Translations under genes and position numbers: made by a program
Assembly: GCA_015680685.1 (NCBI GenBank)
Contig: MNCI01010819.1
Location: 218,183-282,182 of the forward strand
Direction of reading: 5' to 3'
Origin: Gnetum montanum
Taxonomy: Eukaryota > Streptophyta > Gnetopsida > Gnetales > Gnetaceae
Length of the DNA: 64,000 bases
Part shown: positions 10,301-22,969 of the stretch, piece after piece
How the letters are laid out: every line of letters begins with the position of its first letter
Position numbering within the stretch: the stretch's first letter is position 1
The notes under the pieces: model-generated
Databases searched by the model: none
The model's input: the letters and a program-made list of their open reading frames with translations, nothing else
Told to the model about the DNA's origin: nothing

Positions 10301-13300
10301 ATGTAAATATAGCTGTGGCTGCTGAAGCTGTACAAGCTATTGGTAATTTAGCACGTGGTTTGAGAAAAGACTTCACTGCGGGAACAAGATTACTTCTTCC
10401 AGTTCTTTTGGTGTGTTTTATATGTTTTGATAAGCAAAGCAATGACCTGATCATCAATCTGCATAAAGAGATCTGTTAAAATGGTCATAGAGTTCGTAAT
10501 ACTTCTGCTATTGTGATTGCCCTTCAGGAAAAGTTAAAGGAGAAGAAACCTGTCATAGCAGATGCCCTTATGCAGACTCTTCAGGCAATGCACAAATCAG
10601 GGTGTGTTGCACTTGCAGATATTACTGAAGGTTTGTGGTTAACTCATTGAACCCAAAATTGAATGTAATTTTTATAGTAGCAGTTGCCAAATTTGTTTGA
10701 AAACAGTGAAGATGTTATTCCTACAACATCCAATATATTTAGATGGTGAAGATATTGTTAATTGTTGTAATCAATTGATGTTGCCAATTATGTTGATTAA
10801 TGACATAGTTGTTTATCATAATAATAAAAGATAATTGTTTGATTGGAAATGAATACATGATGCTCATTTCTTTAGAACTTGTTTTGAAATACTGAGGCAC
10901 TAATTCTTTCTCTATGTTGATTGGATTACTGATATATCACCATAAGTTTTTATTATCTTGTTAGATAGTAGACACATGCAAATCCACAATAAATTGAATC
11001 CTTTTTTTACCTTCAAAACTTTTTAAAAATTTTTAAACATTTTTTGTGGGAGATGAAGAGGTCGAATTGAACAAGGACATCTGTGATATTGTAATGAATA
11101 GCGGAACAGTATCATTTTATGTATTGGCAATTCCAGACAGTGCTACAAAAATTTGTCTTAGAGAGATTTGATTGCATTTGACATAAATTTCCTGAATAAT
11201 CCTTTTTAAAATTGAATTGCTTTTCCAGTCAAATCATAGAAAGGATATAAAAATTATTTCTTTGGTCTGTATGATTATTTAGAAATTGTTTATTTGGTTT
11301 TTATGATTCTTTGGGTTTGGTTTCGATCCATGTTATTATTTGGTCAGAGGTGAAGGCGGCTGCTAAGAATAAGGTTCCACTAGTCCGTTCTTTGGCTTTA
11401 AATTGGGTTACACATTGCATTGAGACAAGCAATAAAGCAACTGTTCTCAAGCTGCACAAGGACTATGTACCTATTTGTATGGAGGCAAGTGTCTAGATGG
11501 TATTAAAAAATTATAAATTTTCTTTGTTTTATAAGATGCGTATTATTTCACATTGCTTTGTATTTTCTTGTATGTAACAGTGCCTAAATGATGGTACCCC
11601 GGAAGTAAGAGACTCAGCCTTCTCTGCTTTAGCTGCTGTGGCAAAGGTACTGTTAAAACAGTGCATAACCTGCTCTACTGTGCAACCTTACCTTTGTAAT
11701 CTTTTAATTCACCATGGATTATATATAGGTGGTTGGTATGAAGCCGCTTGAAAGATCACTAGAAAAGCTTGATGATGTGAGAAAGAAGAAACTTTCGGAA
11801 ATGATTGGGAATGCTGGGGGACCAGTTGGTGCAGTATTGGCACCAGGTATTGCTCACATAATCTCTTTGCTGTTACCTTAATAAATTTGGTTTGAGTTCA
11901 TTTCCTGATTATTACTGTATGCAGGACCGTCAAAAATGGCAATAAGCGGAAATGCACACGGGTCTACAAATGTAAGTATTCCATCTTCGATGTATAACAT
12001 CTATGGTTCATTGTTGACGGTGTTTTAACGTAATGAAAATAAAAAATGAGCTGTTTATATACCTTAGATGTCCCATAGTCAGTGGTTCTTCTTTAGGGTT
12101 CCTTAAACATACACACCACCCTGTGGGTACATTATCATCCATGGAACAATCCATAAAGAACAGTGTTGTAACTAGGAGCAGATTATTTCAAGTTATATCA
12201 TGTATAGGTAAAATTTTTTTAACATGTTCCAATTTTGCTAGCTGGTTTTTGATGTATCAATATCATGCTGGGCTCTTAGCTTATCTGCCACATTATCTAG
12301 TCAAAACTCAACACATTGCACTATTATAAATTCCATTGCCTAACATAAAATTTAAGTTTTTTGTTTCTGACATGATTGTTGACGGTGTTTTAACGTAATG
12401 AAAATAAAAAATGAGCTGTTTATATACCTTAGATGTCCCATAGTCAGTGGTTCTTCTTTAGGGTTCCTTAAACATCCACACCACCCTGTGGGTACATTAT
12501 CATCCATGGAACAATCCATAAAGAACAGTGTTGTAACTAGGAGCAGATTATTTCAAGTTATATCATGTATAGGTAAAATTTTTTTAACATGTTCCAATTT
12601 TGCTAGCTGGTTTTTGATGTATCAATATCATGCTGGGCTCTTAGCTTATCTGCCACATTATCTAGTCAAAACTCAACACATTGCACTATTATAAATTCCA
12701 TTGCCTAACATAAAATTTAAGTTTTTTGTTTCTGACATGATTGTTCTATTTTCATCATGGTCATTGATTCAGGGAGCTGATACTGGTTTTGTTAAGAAAT
12801 CTGCTGCTAGTTTGCTAACTGGAAAGAGGCCAGTTTTGCCATCCGTTGTGAGTTTCTCTGCTCCGTTTCATACCATAGGATTTGAAATGTTATACTGAGT
12901 ACTTGTAAGTAGCCCTTTTAAAATTATATTGTCATGCACATGCAGCCACAACAAGCCACAAAAAAATCTGTGGTTGGTCGAGGAAGCACCGAAAAGAAAG
13001 GTGAAGGAAATGGCCCAAGCAAGGCTTCTTTAGCAATTGATGTATCTGAAGATGCTGAGGTAAAAATTGGGAATTTTCAGTCCGTATTGCGCAAGAGGAT
13101 TTTATCTTTAATTGTTTCAACGTAGTCTGAAGATACATGGTTTTACTTCTGTTGTCTGTTGCTTTTTCTGTAGCCTGGAGAAATGGGTTTGGAGGAGATT
13201 GAACAGCGTATTGGATCAATACTACCAGCAGATGTACTGGTAAATTTGAAAAGTGCAGCCTGGAAGGAGCGTCTTGAAGGTTTGGCTTAAAATTTAGCGC

Positions 13301-16300
13301 TTTTTCATGTTATACTTTATTCCTTACTTACTAAATGGAAATTTTGTAAATTCTTCTACGATAGTCATGAAAATTACTTTTCTGTTTGTTTTACTTGCAA
13401 GTCACCGATGTGTTCTTGTTTTCAAACAATCTGAAATGCTAACATCTACAAGAGAAACTGATGCAGACAAGTGCGCAGCATTGTTTTTATGATTGAAAAA
13501 AAAAGAGAAGAAGCCCAGATGCTTATTTCATTGGCTTTTAATTTTCACTAGGATCATTTTATTTGCCAGTCTGCATGTGAAAAACCTGATAATAAAAGAA
13601 AATGACCAAAATTTTAGTTTTCGTTCCTTATGATAGGATTCGTCAAAAGAAATGTTGCACCTTGTTAAATATTTTCAGTTTTATTAATTGACCTATTTCA
13701 GAATGCAAGCTTATAATTAATGAATAAAATATTGCTCTCCAGTCGGAAAATATGTTTTTAAGAAGATAAAGCGTGCAATTTTGTTCAATAAAACGTTTTA
13801 TATTGACAGAGGTGACTTACTATTTGTTTTTAATTTGAGCCTGCAGCAATAACTACCTTGAAGGAATCAGTTGAAAATTTGAATTCTCTTGATCAAAATG
13901 CTGAAATTTTGATTCGTCTACTTTCTGCACTTCCTGGTTGGGGAGAAAAGAATGTGCAGGTCACTTGAAGTTCAAAATTTATATAGTAATGATGTAAGGG
14001 AATGGAAATATGTAACACATTTTTTAAAAAAATTTTCCAACAGGTTCAGCAAAAGGTTATTGAAGTTGTTGCGTACATTGCTTCAACTGTATCAAGGTTC
14101 CCAAAGAAATGTGTTGTGATGTGTATTTTAGGTGGGCCTGATTTACTGCAGTGTTGTTAATGATAGTAAGTATTTAAGTTTGGTAGCATGTAAAAAATGT
14201 ACTTAAAACCATGAATGTTCTTACAGGTGTGTCTGAGAGAGCATCTGATATTAAAACCCGAGCACAGGCTGCTAAATGTCTTACTGCATTTTGCGAGGCT
14301 GTTGGGCCTAACTTTGTTTTTGGAAGAGTGAGTTTAATTTTTACCAGTCAAACATTTTTCATGCTTTATTATATGACAAACAAGAGCTAAACCTGGTCCT
14401 CTGAATGTACAGCTTTTTAAAATAATGAGAGATCATAAAAATCCTAAAGTCCTTAGTGAGGGTTTATTATGGATGGTCACCGCTGTTGAGGATTTTGGCG
14501 TTTCACACTTAAAGTTGAAGGTGATAATTTTGCAGTCATATTATTTAACTAATTTTACTTTGCATGATGAAAATTTTGTACAAAATACAATTTAATTAAA
14601 TGTTCTTGATTTATAATGAATACAATACCTTGTTTGGCAGGATGTGATTGATTTTTGTAAGGATGTGGGCTTGCAATCTAGCAATGCAAGTATTAGAAAT
14701 TCAACAATTAAACTAGTAGGCATTTTGCATAAGTTTGTTGGACCAGGTATGCTGTGAATTTTTTTTAAAAATTTATGGAATGATTTTAAGAATTTATACA
14801 TTCTAATCATGGTGCACTGTTTTTAAGCAGATATAAAGGGTTTTCTTTCAGATGTGAAGCCTGCATTGTTAAGTGCCCTTGATGCAGAATATGAAAAGAA
14901 CCCATACGAGGTAAAACTTATGTAACCTTTTTGCAAGGCATTTTTACTTATTCCAAATGTTTAATGATTTCAATTAGTTTTATAAAAGCATATTATTGGA
15001 ATACCATTGCTCAGGGTCCAGCAATAGCGCCAAAAAAAACTGTCAAAGGTCTGGATGCTGTCTCTGCGTCTCAGGGATCAGTGTCTGATTGTTTGCCTCG
15101 TGAAGATATTAGTGCCAAGATAACACCAACTCTGCTAAAGAATCTGGCAAGCCCAGACTGGAAGGTTTCTGAAATTTGTCACAAATGTTCTTGGCATTTT
15201 GCATCGGCAAATATAGAGACATTTTAAACATTTTTTATTGTTTGACAGGTACGGCTTGAGTCTTTGGAGTGCATAAATAAAATAATTGAAGAAGCAAACA
15301 AAAGAATTCAGCCCACAGGAACAGGTTGGCATTTGCATATATTATTTCTATGTGGAAATTGTAACGTTTGCCCAGGAAAAAAGAATTCTACTGTAAAGTG
15401 GTTTCTTACATACATGATGTTTTATTCTTCAGTTGAGTTGTTTGGAGCCTTGAAGGCTCGCTTATCTGATACCAACAAAAATCTGGTGACAACTTCACTT
15501 GCTACAATTGGTAACATTGCTGCTGCAATGGGTTCTCCTATAGAGAAGAGTAGCAGGGTCCGTGTAACAGGCATCCTAATGTCAATTCAGTTTGAAAGAG
15601 TATTGATTGTAATATGTGACTTACTATTTTTAAAATGTTACTCAGGGTCTTCTTTCAGACGTTTTAAAATCCCTCGGTGACAACAAAAAACAGACACGTG
15701 AAAGCACTATTAAGGCATTGGACGCATGGGTTGGAGCTGCTCAACTTGATAAAATGGTATAGTTTTCGTTGGTTGAATGCCGGGTTCATGTTAAAGAACC
15801 AGCAGTTGAGTATCTTCTATATTGCAGGTTCCTTATATCGCTACGGCATTGTCGGAGTTCAAGCTTGGGGCTGAGGGTCGCAAAGATCTATTTGACTGGC
15901 TGGCGAAGCAACTGGCAAACTTGAATGACCAACCTGATATGATTCAACTTTTAAAGCCTACAGCATCTGCACTTTTGGTCAGATAATCGTTCTTCTCTAG
16001 AAGGAATTCTGGATTTTTCCTTGATAGGGAAGAGTAAAAAGTTTACATTGGTTGTTGCAGGATAAATCTGTGGATGTTAGAAAGTCATCTGAATTTGTAC
16101 TAACGGAAATCATCAGAGTGTCGGGACAAGAAATGGTTTGTGTTAGTTTAGCATTTTCAGGGAGCTGTACTTTAGTATTTTCATGTTTCTTATTTGCTTA
16201 TGAACTTTGACATAGTTTTCAAAGGCACTAAAGGAATTGCAAGGGCCCTCTCTTAATGCTGTTCTTGAACGGCATAGATCTGCAGGTTAGATCTCTCAGA

Positions 16301-19300
16301 AAATTACGAGACATTAATATGGATCTCCAGAAACTTGCAATTGAATTAATGTTTTGGTTTTTTCGGAAGTTTCAGAATCATTTCGTGCTAGTGCTTCCGT
16401 AACCCTGCCAAAGATGTCTGGCAAAAACATCAAACATAATGCGAATTCTATGGGTGATCGTCCACCTTCACGATCAGGCCCAAAGAATGCAAATGCTGTA
16501 TGTTAGATTTCAGTAAGCAATTTTATCTATTACGTTAATTCAGGTGATTATAAAATTCTAACAAAAACCTAATTCCAGAGAGGCAACTTGCCCAAAGTAA
16601 CAAAACAAGGAGCAGTTGTAGCTGCTCAGGATCTTGCAGTTCAAGGACAGGCATTATTTAATACAAAAGATTCTAACAAGGTTGCAAAATAATAAATTTA
16701 TTCAAAACCTTGGGGCTTTTGGTTTTAAAATTGAAATTGCATTGAACCAGTCAATGAGTTGATGTTTACAGGAAGAAAGAGAGAGACAATTTTCACGCAA
16801 GCACAAGTATGAAGAGCCACGCCCAGAGCAAGTTCAAGAAATGGAGGTATGCTTTGCACAATATCAAATTGTATACTTGATATTTTGATCTTTGGATTAA
16901 TTTGTCCGTTTGTTTCACAGAATGACATTGCAAAACATTTTAGAGAAGATCTACATCGAAGACTACTAAGTCCAGATTTCAAGAAACAAGTAGATGGCCT
17001 AGAAATTCTTCAGAAGGTACTGTTAACAATCCTTGACTAAAACTTCTAGTTTGAAAAGCATGGTTTATCTAGTTTATGATTTCTCTGATAGGCTGTGTTA
17101 ATCTTACTAAAAATGTCTACTTTTACCTTTTTTAATAGGCCATTCCAGGACATGTAAAAGAAATGATTGAAATTCTAGACATTCTATTTCGTTGGACTGT
17201 TCTTCGATTTTGTGAGTCAAACACAACATGCTTACTTAAGGTAAGAGTAGCTTCTCTGCAGTAATGCTGCTTACAATTTCCATAGAGTCAATTTACTAAA
17301 ACTGTTTTTATGATAGGTTCTTGAATTCCTCCCTGAATTTTTTGAGGCTTTGAAAAATGAGGGTTACACATTAACAGAAAGTGAAGCCAATATATTTCTT
17401 CCTTTCCTAGTTGAGAAGGTATGAATATGTCAATGGTCGTGGAGTTTGGTTTTTTAATCGATCAAGATTCCACTGTTATATTAAGAATTTCATGGTTTGT
17501 TAATGTTTGAATCACAAATGAATTGGTCGATCTTTTTCTCATACTGATTAAAGGAACATGAAATCATTGCAGTTAGGGCACAACATAGAAAAAGTGAGAG
17601 AAAAGATGCGAGAGCTAACTAAACTTATGGCATGTGTCTATCCTGCATCAAAGTTGTTTGCGTTTATTTTGGAAGGATTGCGTTCAAAGAACAATAGGAC
17701 CAGAATAGAGTCCGTAGATCTTATTGGGTTTATGATTGAACACTATGGAGTTGAGGTAACTTTGTAGTTTTCTCCTGCCCTTTGTCATATTTTTATGATT
17801 ATTACAGGACTTACTGGAATCTGGTTTTCTTATCTGAACAGATTGCTGGACCTACTAAGGCATTGCAGGCTGTTGCGGCATTGACCTCTGAACGTGATGG
17901 TGAAATTAGGAAGGCTGCACTGAACACACTTGCCACATCATACAAGATTCTTGGTGATGCCTCTTGAAACATTCAATGATATTTTTAAAATTAGAATTTC
18001 CATATTGAGTTTTATAAGATATAGTTGCTCATTTCCCAAAATACTTACCGAATCGCACTGTAGGGGAGGACATTTGGAGATTTCTTGGAAGGTTAACAGA
18101 TGCTCAAAAGAGCATGCTTGATGACAAATTTAAGTGGAAAGTATGTACGCTGCATAATATTTGGATATTTTACCTTAAAATATTGTCAAATTAAATTTAC
18201 TTCTTAATTCTTACTTGTACTCGAATAACCTCAGGCACGTGAAATGGATAAGAGAAATGAAGGTAAACCTGGTGAAGCAAGAGCAGCTTTACGACGCTCT
18301 GTTAGAGACAATGGGTAATGGCTTATTTACAATTTAATTATTTTGATCAATTTTTCAATATTTGAAATTTGGCTTTTTGCTGAATTATGTAATTCAAATT
18401 TTGCCCACAGTGCAGCATTGCTTGTTGGAATTGAACCTGTGACCTGAGGTTTCGTTGTCACTAAGATATTGCAATGTATTGGATTTTTGGCATTTTAGAA
18501 TTTTTCACTTAAATGCAATGCATGCAAAGACCGAAGTATTTGAATCTGAAAACTCTGTTTTCATTTTGTTTGTTTTGTCCTAATCATATATCAATAGCTT
18601 GGCAAAGGAATATAAAAGTGCTCACAATTTAAAAGTTGAAAATTAAAATGTTGGGGAAACAATTTTGGTGGCTGCTCGAAAAAGTCAAAAAATTGAAGAA
18701 TCAAGGAACAGTCATCATAGACGCAAGTGCATAGATATGGCATAACATGTATAAATTCCTTCATCTCTTTACTGCCAGCATATGTTCAACACGCCACTTT
18801 GACAAAAAAATATTTTATTGTTTTGTTTTAGTGTAACTTCTGTGATTCCATGCTGGATTTTGCTGAGAACTGGAATCACAGGCAATGTACATGCAATCAC
18901 TCTCAACTTTATCAATTAGGAGTATTGATATTCATTGGCAATGAAATATAAAAACAATATACTCAATTCAGGTTTTATCACTTTTGGTTAGCATTTATCT
19001 TCTCTATAAGTTTAAAGTGAAATTTCTCTTAGAAACTTGTGCGAATTATTCAAAACATGTGGTAAAACTAGTGACTTCTTGATATGAAGTTTGTTCTGCT
19101 ACTTTTTGGAAACATTTGGCTGAATGAAGACTTTTCCACTGAAAAATTGGATGTTTTCGTCAATTCCGGTATTTTTTGGAGAATTTTTAATGATGGGTAA
19201 AAATAATAGTGCTTTCCAAAACTTGATGGCCGAGTGTTGTTAAGATCACTTTCATTAATATTTGCTCTATTGTCCACATTCCATTTAAGGTCACTTCTTT

Positions 19301-22300
19301 GTTCAAATTTTCCAGGTTGGAAGCTACAGAACAAAGTGGTGACATTATTTCAAAAACTCTATCTTTACCATCATTTTCAAGGTATTATCATTTGTTGTGT
19401 CTTGTTGGTTTATAATGTCATCAATAATCTGGCACAGTTTTTACCTCTCAAAGGGCCACATTTCAGGGTTAGAGCTAGCAATGGGAGTTTAGAAAATTCT
19501 TTGGACACCCAGTTAGCAGCTACTTTGTCTTCTGGGCCTTTTAATTGGAATGAAGCTCTTGATAAAATTGCTTATGGAACAGCAGATCAGGTTCCTCGTG
19601 ATCTTTACTTTTATTCATGCAATTCTCGTATTCATGTTTAATGCAATTCTCGTATTCATGTTTAATGCAATTCTCATATTCATGTCTAATGTATTGTGTA
19701 ATGATATATTAATTTCACAGGTAGTAGACGCAATGAAATTTGTCTGTCATGAGGTGAACCAAATAATAAATGGAACAGCAGATTGTACCTTAGTGGATCG
19801 TGTTCTGAAAGATTCGGATCGGCTTGTGGTGAATTTGTCAGGAAAGGTGAGGAAGTTAATCATTGATGATGACTGACGTGGTTCATTCAACGGTGATGTT
19901 ATCCTGGTTTTAGGTTGTTCCAGCAAAAATTTCTGATAGAGGTCAGTTGATATAGATGAAATGTGTCACTCATGATTGTGTTTGTATTTACAATAATCAG
20001 GTTGCATCAACATTTAATCTTTGCCTCAGTGGCGGTTCATCACGAGCCTGTAAATACGTGTTGAACACTCTTATGCAGGTAGTGTTTGCTGTTACTCATC
20101 TTCGATATTCTTAATAAGCTTATGACTTCCGCGTGAGCCTGTAAATAATCTTTTCATCTTTTTACAGGCAATTTCAATAAAACAACTTGCATGCGGTGTA
20201 AGAGAAGGTACTTTGAACTTGTTGATCACTGAGCTTCTTCTGTGGCTTCTTGATGAAAGAGTTCCACGAATGGAGGATGGAAGCCACCTTCTGAAAGCTT
20301 TGAATGTGTTAATGTTGAAAATTTTGGTAGGTTTTTTATTTATATATTTAGGTTTGGTCTTCATAATCATATAGTTCTTTTATTAATTGAATTTCTATAT
20401 GTCAGGAAAATGTAGAGAGAACTTCTGCTTTTGTAGTTTTGATCAGTCTTTTACGGCCTTTGGATCCTTGTCGGTGGCATTTCCCAATACCCGAGGATGC
20501 TCTATCAGCAAGAAATCAGAAATTTTCAGATCTTGCAGTAAAATGTCTAATAAAGCTTACGAAAGTAAGTTTGTTTGGGAAGATTTTATTATCGTTATTA
20601 TTATTATTACGAGTATTATTCATATTCATTTGTACTAAGCTTGTTTATTTAATTCTTTATATGATCAGGTTCTCCAAAATACCATCTTTGACGTTGATCT
20701 TGATCGGCTTCTTCAGAGTATCCATTTATATTTGCAAGAGCTTGGAATGGATGAAATTCGGCGGAGGTATGTGCTTACGTTGTTTTGAAATATAAGACAT
20801 GGGTAAATCTGGTTCTGCTTGCTTAATGTGCGTTAGATTTTTGATACGTTACTTGCAGATCGGGCGCTGACGACAAACCATTGCGGATGGTAAAGACTGT
20901 GTTACATGAACTTGTTAAGCTTCGAGGAACAGCGATAAAGGGTCATCTCTCTATGGTTCCGATTGACACTGAACCCCAACCAATAATTCTTGCTTATATA
21001 GACCTTAATCTTCAGGTCAATTTATATTGTTTGAATTTCTTGTTAGTGTTAAATTACGTGCAGTAATTGATCATGCCCTCTTGCGGTAGTTACATTTTAT
21101 TTTACTACGTTGCTTTTATTCTTTGCAGACACTGGCAGCTGCCCGAATGTTGACTCCATCTGGACTAGTCACTCAAAGTCAGTGGGGAGACTCTGTTGCA
21201 AACAGCGCAGGTGCTACTCACTCTACAGAGGCACAATTAAAGGTTTGTTTTCAGAACTAGTAAATCAGCATCATTTCTTTTGACATTATGTTAGGTAGGC
21301 GATTGTCTTACAAATACAGTTAATGTTATTGATGTTATTCTTTAGCTAGAGCTTGCAGCAGTTTTCAAAAAAATTGGAGACAAAGAAACCTGTACAATAG
21401 GATTATATGAACTCTATCGTATCACACAGTTATATCCACAGGTAAATTCTTCTTCGTAAAGCATTGGTTTAGAGAATCACTCGAAATATTGAATTTGCAT
21501 GTTGTAAAATATACCTATATATCTATATATTAAAAATGTGTGCCAGGTTGATATATTTGCGCAATTGCAAAATGCGAGTGAGGCTTTTCGTATTTACATC
21601 AGAGATGGACTAGCTCAAGTATGATATTTACACATTTTCCAATGTGGGTTTATTTTTACTTGGTATATATATATTCATCTTCTAAATTATATGCTCTGTT
21701 ATAGATGGAAAAAAATGCTGCTGCTGGTCGGACACCTTCAAGTATTCCAATTTCAACACCACCACCGGTCTCACCCACTTTGTCATCACCAAAGATTGCT
21801 CCTCCTTCACCAGTAAATACAAAATTACAACCAACCAGACAAGATAATTTAAGCGCAAACCTTCAGCATTTTCAGATTGATGGAAGTGCACCAACCTCAG
21901 GAACGGCTGATAACGTCGAGGCGAGAAAGACAAATCAATTACGAGGAAGAGAAGAAAAAGACGAAAACTTAATCGTTGGAGGTATTCAATTAATATTAAC
22001 TAACATGAATGGGTATAAAATTTCAGTCAGTTATTATTTCAGAATATTCTTAGTAGTGTGGGCTTTTATATAATATACCAGGGGAATCAAAACTCAGTGC
22101 AGTAGCACCAAGGGGTGCACTGGATGCTATTAGAGAGAGAATGAAAAGTATTCAAGCTGCTGCAGCTGCTGGGAATGTAGAGAGTGTGCCTTTGATGTCT
22201 TACTCCAATGGATCTCTTCCAGCCTTATCTCGGTCGTTTGTCAACCAGTCAGTGGAACCATCTCGACAAGGTAATGAACATGCTGTCATGGATGACAGGG

Positions 22301-22362
22301 CGTTATCTGGCTTACAAGCAAGAATGGAAAGGCTCAAGAGTGGAGCCATTGAACCACTGTAA
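4392..22362 (+). CDS. MOR1: MOR1/GEM1 microtubule polymerase (XMAP215/Dis1 family), 54 exons
   Basis: This encodes a plant XMAP215-type protein that binds tubulin through TOG domains and promotes growth and shrinkage of cortical, spindle and phragmoplast microtubules. Joining 54 exons gives 6063 nt, or 2020 codons plus stop, close to the ~1980 residues of Arabidopsis MOR1, with all splice phases consistent. The protein starts MSEDEKLLKDAKKLPWEERL and has five TOG arrays at about residues 1-237, 267-515, 592-819, 845-1075 and 1168-1440. A conserved C-terminal region follows (NWNEALDKIAYG at about 1470, LLLWLLDERVPRMEDG, LRMVKTVLHELVKLRG) and the end is LSGLQARMERLKSG. The start is the first in-frame ATG and matches the family N-terminus. 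Most introns are 75-200 bp, but intron 1 is 2.6 kb and intron 6 is 1.5 kb. Intron 12 uses a GC donor. No frameshift or internal stop was found, so the gene looks functional. Confidence 0.95.
4552..7142 (+). other. MOR1 intron 1 (2.6 kb)
   Basis: This long first intron lies between codons 53 and 54. It is AT-rich and I see no element, RNA gene or coding sequence in it. The open frame running on from exon 1 to about 4910 is read-through into the intron. A long first intron in a plant housekeeping gene may carry expression-enhancing sequence, but nothing specific is visible. Confidence 0.6.
9137..9372. mobile_element. MITE-like element in MOR1 intron 6
   Basis: The left end, ggtgtgtttggttgctgaaa, and the right end (9349-9372) are imperfect inverted repeats of about 24 bp, giving a 236-bp non-coding element. 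The GTTTGGTTGC-type terminus resembles ends of Tourist-like or hAT-like plant MITEs. A clear target-site duplication could not be defined, so the superfamily is open. It sits in the 1.5-kb intron between exons 6 and 7. Confidence 0.6.
11485..11580 (+). other. GC-AG intron 12 of MOR1
   Basis: Exon 12 ends ATG GAG and the intron starts GCAAGT, ending AACAG before TGC CTA AAT. The joined protein reads CMECLNDGTPEVRD, as expected for the family, and no GT donor keeps the frame here. GCAAGT is the usual strong form of a GC donor. Confidence 0.85.
12011..12740. repeat. Near-perfect 365-bp tandem duplication in MOR1 intron 15
   Basis: Two head-to-tail copies (12011-12375 and 12376-12740) differ at one noticed base (acatacac versus acatccac). 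The junction repeats ttgtt, which also follows the second copy, consistent with duplication by unequal exchange or replication slippage at short homology. It enlarges intron 15 to 801 bp without touching exons. The twin 98-codon open frames inside it are artefacts of the duplication, not genes. Confidence 0.9.
19316..19381 (+). other. Small exon 42 of MOR1
   Basis: This 66-nt exon is bounded by tttccag and gtatta. It enters and leaves in phase 2, so skipping it keeps the frame, which makes it easy to miss. It encodes LEATEQSGDIISKTLSLPSF, aligning with the AEQSGDIS-type linker of other plant MOR1 proteins between TOG5 and the C-terminal domain. That similarity, plus exact splice sites and phase, is why I call it. 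Confidence 0.8.
19612..19692. repeat. 24-bp minisatellite in MOR1 intron 43
   Basis: About three copies of a 24-bp unit built on gcaattctcgtattcatg start at 19619, 19643 and 19667. They lie between exons 43 and 44 and have no coding role. Confidence 0.85.
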
Positions 22363-22957
22363 GATTGATGTTTGATTGGCATCATTCTACAATCCAACAG
22401 TAATATATATATGGTTTAGGAACATTTTTGCTGCAGAATTTTTTGTAGCTGTGTATACAACGTGAGATAGCATGTTTGATGGGAAGTTGAGATGTAAATG
22501 ATCTCTGTGTTTAGAGGTCATCTTGTCTAGACATTAATTATGGTTTAAAGGCACTAGCAATGGTGCTTTTCGGGTTGAATAATTTTGATATACTGTGTGT
22601 ATATGTTTTGGAATGACTGTCCGATTAGTTTATCATCGCTATTAATTCTTTGGCAGCATCATCAAACAATCCGTTTTTGTTTTGTTCTCATGCTCTCCAG
22701 TTTTACGACAATCATTTTCCCGAAAAGCTGTTTTAAAGACCAGGAATCTGCCTTTGCTTTGCGCATTTCGAGAACATATGGTATCTTAATGGTGAAAAAT
22801 GGTCAATGGGAGCGGGCAATATTGTATATTTTATCATATGATGTATTTCATAATATGCAATGTACAAGAATATGTACACCCTTTTTTTAAAGGACAGTTG
22901 AATTGCTTGTTGTATATAGCACTAAGAATTTATGAACCGTGCTTTAAACAAGAAGCT
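22363..22957 (+). other. MOR1 3' untranslated and downstream region
   Basis: This follows the stop codon TAA at 22360-22362. It is AT-rich, with no other gene visible. It probably contains the 3' UTR and poly(A) site, but no single polyadenylation signal stands out strongly enough to call. Confidence 0.45.
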
Positions 22958-22969
22958 CTCAACCAAATC

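Larger units (their letters stand above)
4392..22362 (+). other. MOR1: Exon map of the MOR1 coding sequence
   Basis: Coding exons 1-54: 4392-4551, 7143-7248, 7441-7564, 7690-7769, 7862-8039, 8125-8189, 9721-9803, 9906-9991, 10081-10194, 10291-10410, 10528-10630, 11348-11484, 11581-11646, 11729-11846, 11925-11971, 12773-12847, 12946-13059, 13174-13279, 13847-13959, 14044-14131, 14227-14327, 14413-14520, 14641-14746, 14852-14910, 15015-15164, 15249-15324, 15433-15557, 15646-15756, 15828-15977, 16061-16135, 16225-16285, 16376-16497, 16579-16680, 16772-16846, 16921-17016, 17139-17240, 17317-17418, 17573-17755, 17842-17953, 18064-18140, 18235-18314, 19316-19381, 19467-19590, 19721-19846, 20001-20078, 20168-20326, 20406-20564, 20669-20766, 20859-21015, 21129-21242, 21346-21441, 21547-21618, 21705-21981, 22082-22362. 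TOG1 is exons 1-6, TOG2 about 8-14, TOG3 18-24, TOG4 25-31, TOG5 35-41. Least certain boundaries: the exon 7 donor, the exon 27 donor (gtccgt, with gtaaca 6 bp later as an in-frame alternative), and the exon 43 acceptor. Confidence 0.85.

Noticed and set aside
12033-12694. Two nearly identical 98-codon open frames
   Set aside because: They lie inside the tandemly duplicated part of MOR1 intron 15, and the similarity is explained by the duplication. No protein-like features or independent gene signals.
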